Source: Massilia agri (GTDB lineage Bacteria > Pseudomonadota > Gammaproteobacteria > Burkholderiales > Burkholderiaceae_D). From it: a DNA stretch of 64,000 nucleotides. Under the pieces are notes generated by a model. It saw only the letters and a program-made list of their open reading frames with translations, made no database searches and was not told the origin of the DNA. Shown here piece by piece: positions 38,702 to 48,366 of this stretch (position 1 is its first letter; the number at the start of each line of letters is the position of its first letter). The stretch covers positions 279,902 to 343,901 of the forward strand of contig NZ_JANUHA010000005.1 of the NCBI RefSeq assembly GCF_024753255.1, read 5' to 3'. The position numbers were made by a program, and so were the translations under genes.

Positions 38702-39805
38702 TCAGACATACCGGCGGTGAAACCGGCTCCCGAGGCGGGTCAAGACTTCATACCCGATCGTGCCGGCAAGCGCCGCCACCTCATCGACCGGCAGCGTCGC
38801 CCCCATCAGCTCGAGCTCCGCCCCGGGCACCACACGCTCCGCTGGAATCCCGGTCACATCGATCCCCATCGAATCCATCGACACCCGCCCCACGACCGGC
38901 ACGATGACGTCATCGATCGCCGCTTGACCGCGCCCCGACAGCGAGCGCTGCCAGCCATCCGCATAGCCCACCGCGACCGTCGCGATTTGGCGCTCGCCAG
39001 CGCAGACATGGTGCGCCCCATAGCCAACCACATCACCGTCGCGCACCGTGCGCACCTGCACCACGCGCGCATGCAGCGACACCGCCTGTCGCAGGGGATT
39101 CGGCCGTCCCGGCTGCGGGTTGATGCCATACAGCGCCGCGCCCGGGCGCAGCAGGTCGTAGTGGTATTCGGGACCCAGGAAGACGCCAGAGGAATTCGCC
39201 AGGCTGGCCGGCACGCCGGGAAGTAGTTCACGCAGCGTGTTGAAACGGCGGCGCTGCGCTTCGTTCATGGGCGAATCGGGTTCGTCCGCGCAGGCCAGGT
39301 GGCTCATCACGAGGGTAGGGCGCACGCCCGCCAGCCAGTCGCTCCGGCTGCCGAGCGCCGCGAGGTCCGATGGCGCAAAGCCCATGCGCGACATGCCGGT
39401 GTCGAACTGGATCGCGGCCGGGAGTTCCCGGCCGAGTTTCAATGCCAGCGCACGCCACTCCTGCAGTTGTCCCGGATCGTTCAGCACCGGGGTCAGGTCG
39501 TACTGGAAGAAGTCCCTGGCCGTGCCGGGCGGCGGGCCGTGCAGGACATAGATGAGGCAATGCTCGGGCACCAGCTGGCGCAGCGCGATCGCCTCCTGCA
39601 GGTGGGCGGTGAAGAACACCTTGCACCCTTCGAGCGCCAGCGCCGGCGCTACCTGTTCCATGCCGAGCCCGTAGGCGTCGGCCTTCATGACGGCCGCGCA
39701 GCTGGCGCGCGACATATTGGCCAGCTGGCGGTAGTTGGCGCGGATCGCGCCCAGGTCGACAGTCAGCCGCGCCCCCGCGCGGGACGCATCCACGGAATCC
39801 ACCAT
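38702..39805 (-). CDS. dadX: Alanine racemase (catabolic, DadX-like)
   Basis: 367 residues, PLP fold-type III. The lysine that holds PLP is K41 in AAVMKADAYGLG; the C-terminal half has LYGINPQP, VVGYGAHHVC, GYADGWQRSL and VSMDSMGID. It interconverts L- and D-alanine. It starts 7 bases after dadA, and a divergent Lrp gene stands beyond; this is the known dadR-dadA-dadX arrangement, so a catabolic role is inferred. It could also be the only racemase (alr) and serve cell-wall synthesis. Confidence 0.93.
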   Translation of the reverse strand: MVDSVDASRAGARLTVDLGAIRANYRQLANMSRASCAAVMKADAYGLGMEQVAPALALEGCKVFFTAHLQEAIALRQLVPEHCLIYVLHGPPPGTARDFFQYDLTPVLNDPGQLQEWRALALKLGRELPAAIQFDTGMSRMGFAPSDLAALGSRSDWLAGVRPTLVMSHLACADEPDSPMNEAQRRRFNTLRELLPGVPASLANSSGVFLGPEYHYDLLRPGAALYGINPQPGRPNPLRQAVSLHARVVQVRTVRDGDVVGYGAHHVCAGERQIATVAVGYADGWQRSLSGRGQAAIDDVIVPVVGRVSMDSMGIDVTGIPAERVVPGAELELMGATLPVDEVAALAGTIGYEVLTRLGSRFHRRYV

Positions 39806-39812
39806 CTGCCGC

Positions 39813-41102
39813 TTACGCCTTGACCAGCTCGGGGGTATTGCCCAGTTGCGGGGTGCCGGCGTAGCGGAACACCGCGAGGTCGTCGGCGCGGATCGCCGGC
39901 TGCTTGCCGCTCACGAGGTCCGCGATGACGGCGGCCGAACCGCAGGCCATGGTCCAGCCCAGGGTGCCGTGGCCGGTGTTGACGAACAGGTTGCGCAGCG
40001 GGGTGGCGCCGACCACCGGGGTGCTGTCCGGGGTCATCGGGCGCAGGCCGGTCCAGAACGAGGCCTGGCGGGTGTCGCCGGCCCCCGGGAACAGGTCGTT
40101 GACGACCATTTCGAGGGTTTCGCGGCGGGCCGGGTTCAGGACCTTGCTGTAGCCCGCGATCTCGGCCATGCCGCCCACGCGGATGCGGTTCTCGAAACGG
40201 GTGACGGCGATCTTGTAGCTCTCGTCCAGGATGGTCGACACCGGGGCGCGGCGCTCGTCCGTGATCGGCACGGTGATCGAATAGCCCTTGAGCGGGTAGA
40301 CCGGCAGGGTGAACTGGTCCTTCAGGAGCAGGCGCGAATAGCTGCCCAGCGCGAGCACGTAGCGGTCCGCAGTCAGGGTGCCCTTGGCGGTGCGCACGCC
40401 CGTGATCTGGCCGCCGGCGATATCCAGGGCCTGGATGTCGGTATCGAACTCGAAACGCACGCCGAGGTCGCGCGCCATCGCGGTCAGGCGGGTGGTGAAC
40501 ATCTGGCAGTCGCCGGTCTCGTCGTTCGGCAGGCGCAGGCCGCCGACCAGGGTCGCGTGATTGCCCAGCGCCGGCTCGGCCTTGCCGAGTTCGCGGCCCT
40601 GCAGCAATTCGTATTCGACGCCGGCTTCCTTCAGGACCTCGATGTCCTTGCCGGCGCTCTCGAGCTGCTGCTGGGTGCGGAACAGCTGGATGGTGCCCAG
40701 GGTGCGGCCTTCGTAGCTGATGCCGGTCTCGGCGCGCAGGGCGCGGATGCAGTCGCGGCTGTACTCGGCCAGGCGCACCATGCGTTCCTTGTTGACCGCA
40801 TAACGGTCGGCCGTGCAGTTGCGGTACATCTGCCACATCCACTGCAACTGGAACAGCGAGCCGTCCGGACGGATGGCCAGCGGCGCGTGCTTCTGGAACA
40901 GCCACTTGGCGGCCTTCAGCGGGATGCCCGGGGCGGCCCAGGGCGAGGCATAGCCCGGCGAGATCTGGCCGGCGTTGGCGAAACTCGTCTCCAGGGCCGG
41001 GCCGGGTTGACGGTCGATGACGGTGACGTCGTGGCCAGCCTTGGCCAGATAGTAGGCGGTGGTCACGCCGATAACGCCGCTGCCCAGTACGAGAACGCGC
41101 AT
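39813..41102 (-). CDS. dadA: D-amino acid dehydrogenase DadA
   Basis: 429 residues. The N-terminal FAD-binding motif [19 protein letters not shown] (about 4-22) is followed by the DadA-type [20 protein letters not shown] (about 45-64) and the C-terminal [16 protein letters not shown]. It oxidises D-alanine to pyruvate and ammonia at the membrane, feeding the quinone pool. Together with the downstream racemase it degrades L-alanine. AGGA precedes the ATG. The 113-base gap to the divergent Lrp gene should hold both promoters and the Lrp sites. Confidence 0.95.
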   Translation of the reverse strand: MRVLVLGSGVIGVTTAYYLAKAGHDVTVIDRQPGPALETSFANAGQISPGYASPWAAPGIPLKAAKWLFQKHAPLAIRPDGSLFQLQWMWQMYRNCTADRYAVNKERMVRLAEYSRDCIRALRAETGISYEGRTLGTIQLFRTQQQLESAGKDIEVLKEAGVEYELLQGRELGKAEPALGNHATLVGGLRLPNDETGDCQMFTTRLTAMARDLGVRFEFDTDIQALDIAGGQITGVRTAKGTLTADRYVLALGSYSRLLLKDQFTLPVYPLKGYSITVPITDERRAPVSTILDESYKIAVTRFENRIRVGGMAEIAGYSKVLNPARRETLEMVVNDLFPGAGDTRQASFWTGLRPMTPDSTPVVGATPLRNLFVNTGHGTLGWTMACGSAAVIADLVSGKQPAIRADDLAVFRYAGTPQLGNTPELVKA

Positions 41103-41215
41103 GATGTCCTATTGATCCTTAAAGGGAAAGAAGCCGGATTCAGAAAAGATTGCCATGATATCTTGGTTGCTGGAATAATGGATTCTGTTATTACGCACGT
41201 TTTCAGTGAAATTTC

Positions 41216-41701
41216 ATGCGCGTCCAGAAAAATTCGAACCGGGTGCTCGACAAGATCGACCTCCACATCCTGGCCGTGCTGCAGGACGACGCCCGCATCG
41301 TCATGAAGGACCTGGCCGAGCAGGTCGGGCTCTCGCTCACGCCTTGCATCGAACGGGTCAGGCGCATGGAGCGCGACGGCGTCATTACAGGCTACCACGC
41401 GCGCGTCAATCCGCAAGCCATGGGCCTGCAGATCCTCGTGTTCGTGGAGATCACGCTGCACCAGAAGTCCGAGAAGGCCTTCGACCGCTTCCGCCGCGCG
41501 ATGCTCGGCATTCCCGAGGTGATGGAATGCCATCTGGTGTCGGGCGACTTCGACTACCTGATCAAGGCGCGCATCCCCGAGATGAGCGAATACCGGCGCC
41601 TGCTGGGCGAGATCCTGCACGTGGCCGATGCCGGCCAGTCGAAGAGTTATGTGGTGATGGAAGAGCTGAAGGAGACACTGGCGATTTCGATTCCGCGGTA
41701 G
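41216..41701 (+). CDS. Lrp/AsnC-family regulator of the dad operon
   Basis: 161 residues. An N-terminal winged helix-turn-helix (about 8-65, LDKIDLHILAVLQDDARIVM, LAEQVGLSLTPCIERVRRME) is followed by a RAM ligand domain (about 70-150, GDFDYLIKARIPEMSEYR). Divergent from dadA, so it probably senses alanine or leucine and activates dadAX, like DadR in Pseudomonas; it could also be the global Lrp. The intergenic region is AT-rich, fitting Lrp sites. Its stop TAG is the start of palindromic repeat copy C. Confidence 0.92.
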   Translation: MRVQKNSNRVLDKIDLHILAVLQDDARIVMKDLAEQVGLSLTPCIERVRRMERDGVITGYHARVNPQAMGLQILVFVEITLHQKSEKAFDRFRRAMLGIPEVMECHLVSGDFDYLIKARIPEMSEYRRLLGEILHVADAGQSKSYVVMEELKETLAISIPR

Positions 41702-41804
41702 GGTGGTCGGCTCCGCCGACCGCGCGTTCGACTCCGGCATGAACAGACGTAGCCTGTGCTCATGCACCGTTTGAACGCGCGCACGGCAGAGCCGTGCACC
41801 CTAC
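41699..41804. repeat. Palindromic GTAGGGTG repeat pair, copy C
   Basis: Left arm 41699-41730: TAGGGTG, hairpin GTGGTCGGC with GCCGACCGC, then GCGTTCGA (slightly varied flank). Right arm 41770-41804 is inverted: GTGCACGGC with GCCGTGCGC, then CGCGTTCAAA, read on the minus strand. It exactly fills the space between two convergent genes: it begins in the Lrp stop codon and ends one base before the MerR stop codon. Confidence 0.87.
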
Positions 41805-42821
41805 CTAGCCGTGCAGGTTTTCCATTGCACGGCGCAGGAAGTCCATGACCTCGTCCCCGATGCCGAGGCCGATGCGCAGCAGCGGCTCGCTCGCGTAGGC
41901 CTGGCGGAACCGCTCCACCACCTCGGGGTCGTCGCCCACCATGTCCGTGAACAGCCCGAACCAGCGGCGCGCCAGCTGCTGCGCCTCTTGCGACCGCGCA
42001 TCGCGGTCGCGCGCCATGCAGTCGTGGATCCGGTTCACCAGCTCGACCCACTCGTCCGCATGGGCCGTCTCATGGCGGCGCATGCGCGCGATGGTGTCAG
42101 GCGGCAGGTAGCGGCCGTAGATCGCGAAACGCATCTCGGCCATCGCCTTGCGCATGTAGTCGAGCAGTTGCGGCGACATGCGCGTTTCCTGCTCGCCGGC
42201 GGCGTCCGCCGCGGCCATGGTGGTCAGGCGCATCACGAAGGACGGATCGCCGCCGCTGTCGCGTTCGAGGCAGCGCAGCCAGCGTTCGGCGAAGGCCGTG
42301 GCCTCCTTTGAGGCGGGGTCGACGCCGCTGTCCTTCAGCGATTGGCCCGTGCGCACCAGTTCCTGCCATTCCAGCTGCGCTTCGCGATTCTGGTAGAGCG
42401 GCAGGCGCGCCAATTCTTCCTTCGAAAAATAGTGTTCGTACATGGTCATGTTCTCCAGGGTGGTCAGCCAGGTGGACAGGTCCGGCTGCTCGCCGCTCAC
42501 CAGGCGGGTGCGCAGGTGCTCGAGTTGCGCGCGCATCTGCGCCGCCTCCCGTATCTGCCGGTCGAGCGCGGCCAGCTGGCGCTCCACGATGCCGAGCGGC
42601 GATGCCGCCGGACTGTCCAGGTAAGCCCCGATGTCGGCCAGCCCCATGCCGAAACCGCGCAGGGCCTGGATCTGCTGCAGGCGCGCCACGTCGTCGCGGT
42701 CGTAGAGGCGGTAGCCGGCATCGGAACGCGCCGAAGGGCAGAGCAGCCCGATGCTGTCGTAATGGTGCAGCGTACGGACCGTCAGGCCGGCGCGCGCCGC
42801 GAGTTCTCCTACTTTCAGCAT
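41805..42821 (-). CDS. MerR-family regulator with two TipAS-like domains
   Basis: 338 residues. A MerR winged helix (1-70, [19 protein letters not shown]) and coiled coil (about 75-110) are followed by two similar helical domains (about 115-215 and 230-335; [15 protein letters not shown] and [20 protein letters not shown] parts). TipAS domains bind thiopeptide-like compounds in TipA, where only one is present. AAGGAG lies before the ATG. It probably controls drug-response genes; no obvious target is adjacent, and argJ is divergent. Confidence 0.85.
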   Translation of the reverse strand: MLKVGELAARAGLTVRTLHHYDSIGLLCPSARSDAGYRLYDRDDVARLQQIQALRGFGMGLADIGAYLDSPAASPLGIVERQLAALDRQIREAAQMRAQLEHLRTRLVSGEQPDLSTWLTTLENMTMYEHYFSKEELARLPLYQNREAQLEWQELVRTGQSLKDSGVDPASKEATAFAERWLRCLERDSGGDPSFVMRLTTMAAADAAGEQETRMSPQLLDYMRKAMAEMRFAIYGRYLPPDTIARMRRHETAHADEWVELVNRIHDCMARDRDARSQEAQQLARRWFGLFTDMVGDDPEVVERFRQAYASEPLLRIGLGIGDEVMDFLRRAMENLHG

Positions 42822-42963
42822 CGATTCGCTCCTTGTTCTTCAGCGTTGGACACATCCTGGGACCTCACGCAGCGTGAGGGTCAAGCACAATATGGGCCGT
42901 ACCTCGGTCCCGGGCCGCTGGCAGTACAATAATGCATTCGACAATTTTTCCAATGAGATCGCC

Positions 42964-44202
42964 ATGGCCGTCAATTCCCCCCTGCCCGTCGCAGCCGACC
43001 TGAAACCCGTCAACGGTGTCGAGATCGGCTTTGCCCAAGCCGGCATCAAGAAGCCCAATCGCAAGGACCTGCTGGTCATGAAGCTTGCCGAGGGCGCGAC
43101 CGTGTCCGGCGTGTTCACCCTGAACCGCTTCTGCGCGGCGCCGGTCCAGCTCAGCAAGGCCAACCTGGCGGCCGTGCAAAGCGGCGGCAAGCCGATCCGC
43201 GCGCTGGTGGTCAACACCGGCAATGCCAACGCCGGCACCGGCGAACAGGGCCTGGCCAATGCCCGGGCTACCTGCGCCGAAGTGGCCAGGCTGATGGGCA
43301 TCGACGCGCAGCAGGTGCTGCCGTTCTCCACCGGCGTGATCCTCGAGCAGCTGCCGATCCAGAAGATCATCGACGGTCTCCCTAGCGCGGTCTCGAACCT
43401 CAAGGCCGACAACTGGTTCAACGCCGCCGAGGCGATCATGACCACCGACACCCAGCCGAAAGCAGCGTCGCGCACCGTCATCATCGGCGGCCATGAAGTC
43501 ACCATGACCGGCATCAGCAAGGGCGCCGGCATGATCAAGCCGAACATGGCCACCATGCTGGGCTACCTCGCCATCGACGCGAAGGTCGCGCAGCCGGTGC
43601 TGGACGAACTGGTCAAGCACGCCGCCGACCACTCCTTCAACAGCATCACCATCGACGGCGACACCTCGACCAACGACTCCTTCATCGTGATGGCGACCGG
43701 CACCGGCGGCCTCTCGATCGATAGCGCATCGGGCGCCGATTACGAGGCGCTGAAGGAAGCCGTTACCGATATCTCGCGCAACCTGGCGCAGCAGATCATC
43801 CGCGACGGCGAAGGCGCGACCAAGTTCATGACCATCACCGTCGAGGGTGGCCGCAATGTGGAAGAGTGCCGCAAGATCGCCTACGCGATCGCCCATTCGC
43901 CGCTGGTCAAGACCGCCTTCTTCGCCTCGGACCCGAACCTGGGCCGCATCCTGGCCGCTGTCGGCTATGCCGGCGTGGACGACCTCGACGTGAGCAAGCT
44001 CGATCTCTACCTGGACGACGTGTGGGTGGCCAAGCAGGGCGGCCGCAACCCGGACTACAAGGAAGAAGACGGCCAGCGCGTGATGAAGCAGTCCGAGATC
44101 ACCACCCGCGTGACGTTGGGCCGCGGCGACGCCACTGCGACCGTCTGGACCTGCGACCTGTCGCACGACTACGTGTCGATCAACGCGGACTATCGCTCGT
44201 AA
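42964..44202 (+). CDS. argJ: Bifunctional ornithine acetyltransferase/N-acetylglutamate synthase ArgJ
   Basis: 412 residues from ATG 42964; the frame is open 90 bases earlier, but the family starts at MAVNSPLPV. The self-cleavage site [10 protein letters not shown] puts the catalytic threonine at residue 197, and [10 protein letters not shown] also matches. It recycles acetyl groups in arginine synthesis; whether it also uses acetyl-CoA cannot be told. A TACAAT at 42925-42930 may be its -10 box. The DUF815 gene follows after 3 bases. Confidence 0.96.
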   Translation: MAVNSPLPVAADLKPVNGVEIGFAQAGIKKPNRKDLLVMKLAEGATVSGVFTLNRFCAAPVQLSKANLAAVQSGGKPIRALVVNTGNANAGTGEQGLANARATCAEVARLMGIDAQQVLPFSTGVILEQLPIQKIIDGLPSAVSNLKADNWFNAAEAIMTTDTQPKAASRTVIIGGHEVTMTGISKGAGMIKPNMATMLGYLAIDAKVAQPVLDELVKHAADHSFNSITIDGDTSTNDSFIVMATGTGGLSIDSASGADYEALKEAVTDISRNLAQQIIRDGEGATKFMTITVEGGRNVEECRKIAYAIAHSPLVKTAFFASDPNLGRILAAVGYAGVDDLDVSKLDLYLDDVWVAKQGGRNPDYKEEDGQRVMKQSEITTRVTLGRGDATATVWTCDLSHDYVSINADYRS

Positions 44203-44205
44203 TCG

Positions 44206-45096
44206 ATGACGCCCCTCGAGCAGTTCCTGCACCGCGCCGAAGCGTTATTGGCGCGGGTCGAGGCGGTGCTGCCGCCCGCGGTGCCGCGTGAGCCGGACTG
44301 GAAGCGCAGTTTCGCCTTCCGCTGGAGGAAGCGCGTCAATGGCGGCGGCAAGTACCTGGCCCCGGTGCTGCATGCATCGACGATCCGCCTGGAAGACCTG
44401 CAGCACGTCGACGCGCAGAAGCGCCAGATCGAGCAGAACACCCGCCAGTTCGTGCTGCGCCGGCCGGCCAACAACGTCTTGTTGACGGGCGCGCGCGGTA
44501 CCGGCAAGTCTTCGCTCATCAAGGCTTGCCTGAACGGCTTCGCAAGCGAAGGCCTGCGCCTGATCGAGGTGGACAAGGCCGACCTGGCCGACCTGCCCGA
44601 CATCGTCGACCTGGTTGCCGGACGGCCCGAGCGTTTCGTGATCTTCTGCGACGACCTGTCTTTTGAAGAGGGCGAGGCCGGCTACAAGGCGCTCAAGGTG
44701 GCGCTGGACGGCAGCATCTCGGCGCAATCGGACAATGTGCTGATCTACGCGACCTCGAACCGGCGCCACCTGATGCCTGAGAAGATGTCGGACAACGCCG
44801 GCTACACGCATGGCGAGGATGGCGACCTGCATCCGGGTGAGACGGTCGAGGAAAAGATCTCGCTGTCGGAGCGTTTTGGTGTGTGGCTGTCCTTCTATCC
44901 CTTCAAGCAGGATGACTACCTGGGCATCGTCGCGCACTGGCTGGCCAGTTTCGGCTGCACGCCGGAACAGATCGAGGCAGCGCGATTAGAGGCCCTGCAA
45001 TGGGCCCTGCAGCGCGGCTCGCGCTCGGGCCGCGTGGCCTGGCAATTTGCGAAGGACTATGCCGGCAGGCTGCCGGACAGTGAAACGAATGAATGA
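44206..45096 (+). CDS. DUF815 P-loop ATPase
   Basis: 296 residues. The N-terminal helical part is followed by Walker A LLTGARGTGKSS (about 92-103), Walker B RFVIFCDDLSF (about 144-154) and sensor region ATSNRRHLMPE. It belongs to the DUF815 family of AAA-like ATPases of unknown role, often next to argJ and mutT in this group (recalled). It starts 3 bases after argJ and overlaps mutT by 8 bases, so the three are one unit. Confidence 0.9.
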   Translation: MTPLEQFLHRAEALLARVEAVLPPAVPREPDWKRSFAFRWRKRVNGGGKYLAPVLHASTIRLEDLQHVDAQKRQIEQNTRQFVLRRPANNVLLTGARGTGKSSLIKACLNGFASEGLRLIEVDKADLADLPDIVDLVAGRPERFVIFCDDLSFEEGEAGYKALKVALDGSISAQSDNVLIYATSNRRHLMPEKMSDNAGYTHGEDGDLHPGETVEEKISLSERFGVWLSFYPFKQDDYLGIVAHWLASFGCTPEQIEAARLEALQWALQRGSRSGRVAWQFAKDYAGRLPDSETNE

Positions 45097-45496
45097 TGTG
45101 TTGAAGAAGCCGGTCGACGTCGCCGTCGGCATCCTGATGCGCGAGAACGGCGACGTGCTGCTGGGCCAGCGCCCGGAAGGCAAGCCCTATGCAGGCTACT
45201 GGGAATTCCCGGGCGGGAAAGTGGAGCAGGGCGAGGACATCTTCCACGCGCTGCAGCGCGAGTTCGTCGAGGAGCTGGGCGTCGAGGTGGTGAGTGGCGA
45301 AGCCTGGTGCTGCGTGGAGCACGTGTACGAGCACGCGCATGTGCGGCTGTATTTCTACATCTGCCGCGAGTGGAAGGGCGAGCCGCAAAGCCTGGAAGGG
45401 CAGGCGTTTGCGTGGCAAGGGGCGTATAGCGTGAGTCCGCTGTTGCCCGCGACGATACCGCTGCTGGAATGGCTGGATAGGGTTCGTTTCGCCTAG
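45089..45496 (+). CDS. mutT: NUDIX hydrolase, MutT-like (8-oxo-dGTP diphosphatase)
   Basis: 135 residues from ATG 45089, within the end of the DUF815 gene; an earlier GTG at 45047 lacks support. The Nudix box GKVEQGED...REFVEELG is complete (about 43-64), preceded by LLGQRPEGKPYAGYWEFPGG, which is typical of MutT. It removes 8-oxo-dGTP from the nucleotide pool. It is last in the argJ unit, followed by repeat copy D. Confidence 0.92.
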   Translation: MNDVLKKPVDVAVGILMRENGDVLLGQRPEGKPYAGYWEFPGGKVEQGEDIFHALQREFVEELGVEVVSGEAWCCVEHVYEHAHVRLYFYICREWKGEPQSLEGQAFAWQGAYSVSPLLPATIPLLEWLDRVRFA

Positions 45497-45508
45497 ACGC
45501 GTCTTCTG

Positions 45509-45590
45509 TTTGAACGCGTGGGCGGAGGACCGCCCACCCTACAAACAGCAATCATCGTAGGGTGGGCAATCCCTTGCCCACGCGTTCAAA
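45509..45590. repeat. Palindromic GTAGGGTG repeat pair, copy D (arms reversed)
   Basis: Here the inverted arm comes first (45509-45542) and the direct arm second (45557-45590), so the GTAGGGTG ends face inward, opposite to copies A and C. The hairpins are GTGGGCGG with CCGCCCAC and GTGGGCAA with TTGCCCAC. Flanks CGCGTTCAAA are intact on both. It lies between mutT and yacG, which are convergent. Confidence 0.87.
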
Positions 45591-45620
45591 TCACGTATGA
45601 AAACCGATGGGCAACTTCGC

Positions 45621-45803
45621 TCAATCGTCCGCCAGCTTGTCGTCCTGCTTGTCGCCCGCCGCCGCCCCGGGAATCGTGTACTTCTCTTCGGCCCAGGCGC
45701 CCAGGTCGATCTGCTTGCAGCGCTCCGAGCAGAAAGGGCGGTATTTGTTCGCCGGGATCCATTCGACCTTCTTGCCGCAGGTCGGGCAGGCTACAACAGT
45801 CAT
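45621..45803 (-). CDS. yacG: DNA gyrase inhibitor YacG
   Basis: 60 residues from ATG 45803; a TTG five codons upstream is possible. The zinc site CPTC and CSERC is complete (C-x2-C and C-x3-C), followed by [15 protein letters not shown]. It binds GyrB and blocks DNA binding in E. coli. It starts 18 bases after the zapD stop. Confidence 0.93.
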   Translation of the reverse strand: MTVVACPTCGKKVEWIPANKYRPFCSERCKQIDLGAWAEEKYTIPGAAAGDKQDDKLADD

Positions 45804-45821
45804 GTCACTACCAATCAAAAA

Positions 45822-46577
45822 TCAGAAATTGCAGAGGGTCAGGTTGAAGGGCACGTCTTCCTCGAGCGCCTTCGGCTTGCAGTCGCCGCCATGGGTCGTG
45901 AAGCGCACCCACAGCATGTATTTATTCGCCGAGATCTCGGGAATCGCCCCGAGCGTCTCGTCGACCGACAGGCGCAGCATCTGGTAGACCTTGCCTTGCA
46001 ACATCTGCTGGTAGCTGCCGCCGGTGGCGATCATCTTGACCGGGCCGCCGGAGTCGCGCAGCAGGCGCAGGACCAGGGCCAGGGCTTCGAACAGCGGCGC
46101 CAGCGGAGCGAACCAGCCCATGATGTCGGCGTGGCGCTGCTCGGCCGGGCGCTTCTGCCAGGCATAGTATGAGGGTAAATCGAATTCGCAGGCGCCACCG
46201 GGAATGATGGTGCGGCCGCGGATGCTCATCAGCCATTCGTTGTCGCGCACGTTCTGGCCGGTCTTGCCCTGGGCGGCGACGAGGGCGCTGCTCACGGAGT
46301 CGAGTTCAAGCAGCACGGCGTCGAGGGCTTCGGGAGCGACGTTCGGATTGCTGCGGTAGGACAGCAGGCTCTGCTTCTGACGCTCGAGTTCCTGCAGGAG
46401 GTCGGACTTCAGGTCGGCGCGGCCGGCCACTTCCAGCATGTCGAAGATCGTGGCCAGGGCCACGTGGTGCTGCATGGGGTGTTCTTGGTGCACAAAGAAC
46501 TTGAACTTCTCGTACAAATCTTCCAGCCGCAACAACGTGCGAATCCGCTCGTTGAAAGGATATTCGTAGACGATCAA
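45822..46577 (-). CDS. zapD: Cell division protein ZapD
   Basis: 251 residues, family length, read from TTG 46577 with GAGG nine bases upstream. It matches the ZapD (DUF1342) pattern: [18 protein letters not shown] at the start, helical N-domain, and a C-terminal beta domain with [20 protein letters not shown]. It cross-links FtsZ filaments via the FtsZ C-terminal peptide. It lies between coaE and yacG, the usual place in beta- and gammaproteobacteria. Confidence 0.94.
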   Translation of the reverse strand: MIVYEYPFNERIRTLLRLEDLYEKFKFFVHQEHPMQHHVALATIFDMLEVAGRADLKSDLLQELERQKQSLLSYRSNPNVAPEALDAVLLELDSVSSALVAAQGKTGQNVRDNEWLMSIRGRTIIPGGACEFDLPSYYAWQKRPAEQRHADIMGWFAPLAPLFEALALVLRLLRDSGGPVKMIATGGSYQQMLQGKVYQMLRLSVDETLGAIPEISANKYMLWVRFTTHGGDCKPKALEEDVPFNLTLCNF

Positions 46578-46667
46578 AATGACATTCCTCTGAATGTAGG
46601 CTGGCGAGCAACCCCGTGATTCTGAACCATGCTGCGCAAAATTACAAATGCTGCATTGACTTTCTTG

Positions 46668-47288
46668 TTATTTACTGGCCTGGGCCAGGTACATCGCATG
46701 CAGCGCCTCCACCTGGGGCCGTAAAGCATCGAGCCCGTCGTCGTTCAAAATGATGTCGTCCGCTGCCGCGCGGCGCTGTTCGCGAGTGACCTGGGCGGCC
46801 ATGATGGCGCGCACCTGTTCCTCGCTGATGCCGCTCCTCGCCATCACCCGCGCCACCTGGACTTCCTCGGGACAGTCGATCGCCAGCACCCGCGTGACGC
46901 GCTCGCGCCAGGTGCCGGATTCGATCAGGAGGGGCACGACGAAGATCACGTAGTCGCCGGTGGCAATGGCAGCCGCGGCGGCGGTGGCTTCGCGGATGCG
47001 CGGATGCAGGATGGCTTCCAGGCGGCTTCGCGCGCTCGCATCCGTAAATACGAGGGCGCGCATCTTGGCCCGGTCGAGGGCGCCGTCCTTTGTGGCGAAG
47101 TCCTCGCCGAACTCGGCCAGCAGGGCCGGCATGGCGGCGCCGTGCGGGGCGGTGAGGGAGTGGGCGATGACGTCGGTGTCGATCACCGAGGCGCCCAGCG
47201 CCGCGAACATGTCGGCGACGGTCGTCTTGCCGCAGCCGATGCCGCCGGTGAGGCCGACCGAGAATGCGAGCCTGGTCTGCTCAGTCAT
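46668..47288 (-). CDS. coaE: Dephospho-CoA kinase
   Basis: 206 residues from ATG 47288. P-loop [11 protein letters not shown] (13-23), [10 protein letters not shown] and the HPRIRE motif are present. It does the last step of coenzyme A synthesis. It starts 7 bases after the pilD stop; an earlier start would overlap pilD. Confidence 0.95.
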   Translation of the reverse strand: MTEQTRLAFSVGLTGGIGCGKTTVADMFAALGASVIDTDVIAHSLTAPHGAAMPALLAEFGEDFATKDGALDRAKMRALVFTDASARSRLEAILHPRIREATAAAAAIATGDYVIFVVPLLIESGTWRERVTRVLAIDCPEEVQVARVMARSGISEEQVRAIMAAQVTREQRRAAADDIILNDDGLDALRPQVEALHAMYLAQASK

Positions 47289-47295
47289 GGCTGTC

Positions 47296-48171
47296 TCAGG
47301 CGCCGGCAACGAAGCCGGCCAGGCGGGCGCTGATGCCGGTGCCGTAGAGCAGGGCGATCAGGCCGGCCGCCGCCAGGTAGGGACCGAAGGGAATTGGCTT
47401 GTCGCGGCCGCGCTTGGCGAAGACGATCAGGCTGATGCCGACGATCGCGCCCACCACCGAGGACAGCAGGATAATGGTCGGCAGCATGGCCCAGCCCAGC
47501 CAGGCGCCCAGGGCGGCCAGCAGCTTGAAGTCGCCGTAACCCATGCCTTCCTTGCCGGTGACGAGCTTGAACAGCCAGTACACCGACCACAGCACCAGGT
47601 AGCCGGCCGCGGCGCCGATCACGGCGTCCTGCAGGGGCACGAAGGTGCCGTTGATGTTGACCAAGAGGCCCGCCCACAGCAGCGGATAGGTCAGGTCGTC
47701 GGGCAGCAGCTGGGTGTCGATGTCGATGAAGGTCATCGCGATCAACAGGAACAGGAACAGCAGGGTCGCCAGGCCCGCCAGGCCCGTGCCGAAAGTCCAG
47801 ACCAGCACGCCCGCCAGCACGCCGGTGAGCAGCTCGACCGCCGGGTAGCGCGCCGAGATCGGCGCCTTGCAATTGCGGCACTTGCCGCGCAAGGCCAGCC
47901 AGCTGATCACCGGGATGTTTTCCAGGGCCGTGATCTGGTGGCCGCAGCAGGGGCAGGCGGAGCGGGGCACCATCAGGTTGTAGCGGTCGGTATGCGGCGG
48001 CTCCTTGCCGCTTTCCTGCGCCACGTAGTTGTCGGACTCGCGCTGCATCATCTTCGGGATGCGGTGGATGACCACGTTCAGGAAACTGCCTACGAGCAGG
48101 CCAAACAGGGCGGCCACGAGGGTGGCGCTGAGGGTGGCCGGCGGGGCGAACAGGAAAAAGTCCAGGGGCAT
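47296..48171 (-). CDS. pilD: Type IV prepilin peptidase/methyltransferase PilD
   Basis: 291 residues with about eight membrane segments. The N-terminal cytoplasmic loop has the zinc cysteines CPCC and CRNC. Catalytic aspartates of the A24 family lie in LLPDD and GYGDFK. It cleaves and N-methylates prepilins. In relatives it directly follows pilC; here pilC is about 5 kb away. It is first in a pilD-coaE-zapD-yacG unit. Confidence 0.95.
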   Translation of the reverse strand: MPLDFFLFAPPATLSATLVAALFGLLVGSFLNVVIHRIPKMMQRESDNYVAQESGKEPPHTDRYNLMVPRSACPCCGHQITALENIPVISWLALRGKCRNCKAPISARYPAVELLTGVLAGVLVWTFGTGLAGLATLLFLFLLIAMTFIDIDTQLLPDDLTYPLLWAGLLVNINGTFVPLQDAVIGAAAGYLVLWSVYWLFKLVTGKEGMGYGDFKLLAALGAWLGWAMLPTIILLSSVVGAIVGISLIVFAKRGRDKPIPFGPYLAAAGLIALLYGTGISARLAGFVAGA

Positions 48172-48366
48172 GGCAGCAGGATCCGATCAGATGGTAGGTG
48201 CGGGCAGTGCGAAAATGATTCTCCAGATCAACCTATTGTAGAGCTTTCGCTCCGATTTGGCGAAGCATTCGCCAGGCCCGCGGGTCCATGGCGCACGATT
48301 GTCGCGGATCAGGCCACACCCGTGGCGCGCGGCTACGCTGGGCTTTTATCGCCGCCGGGTGCCGCC

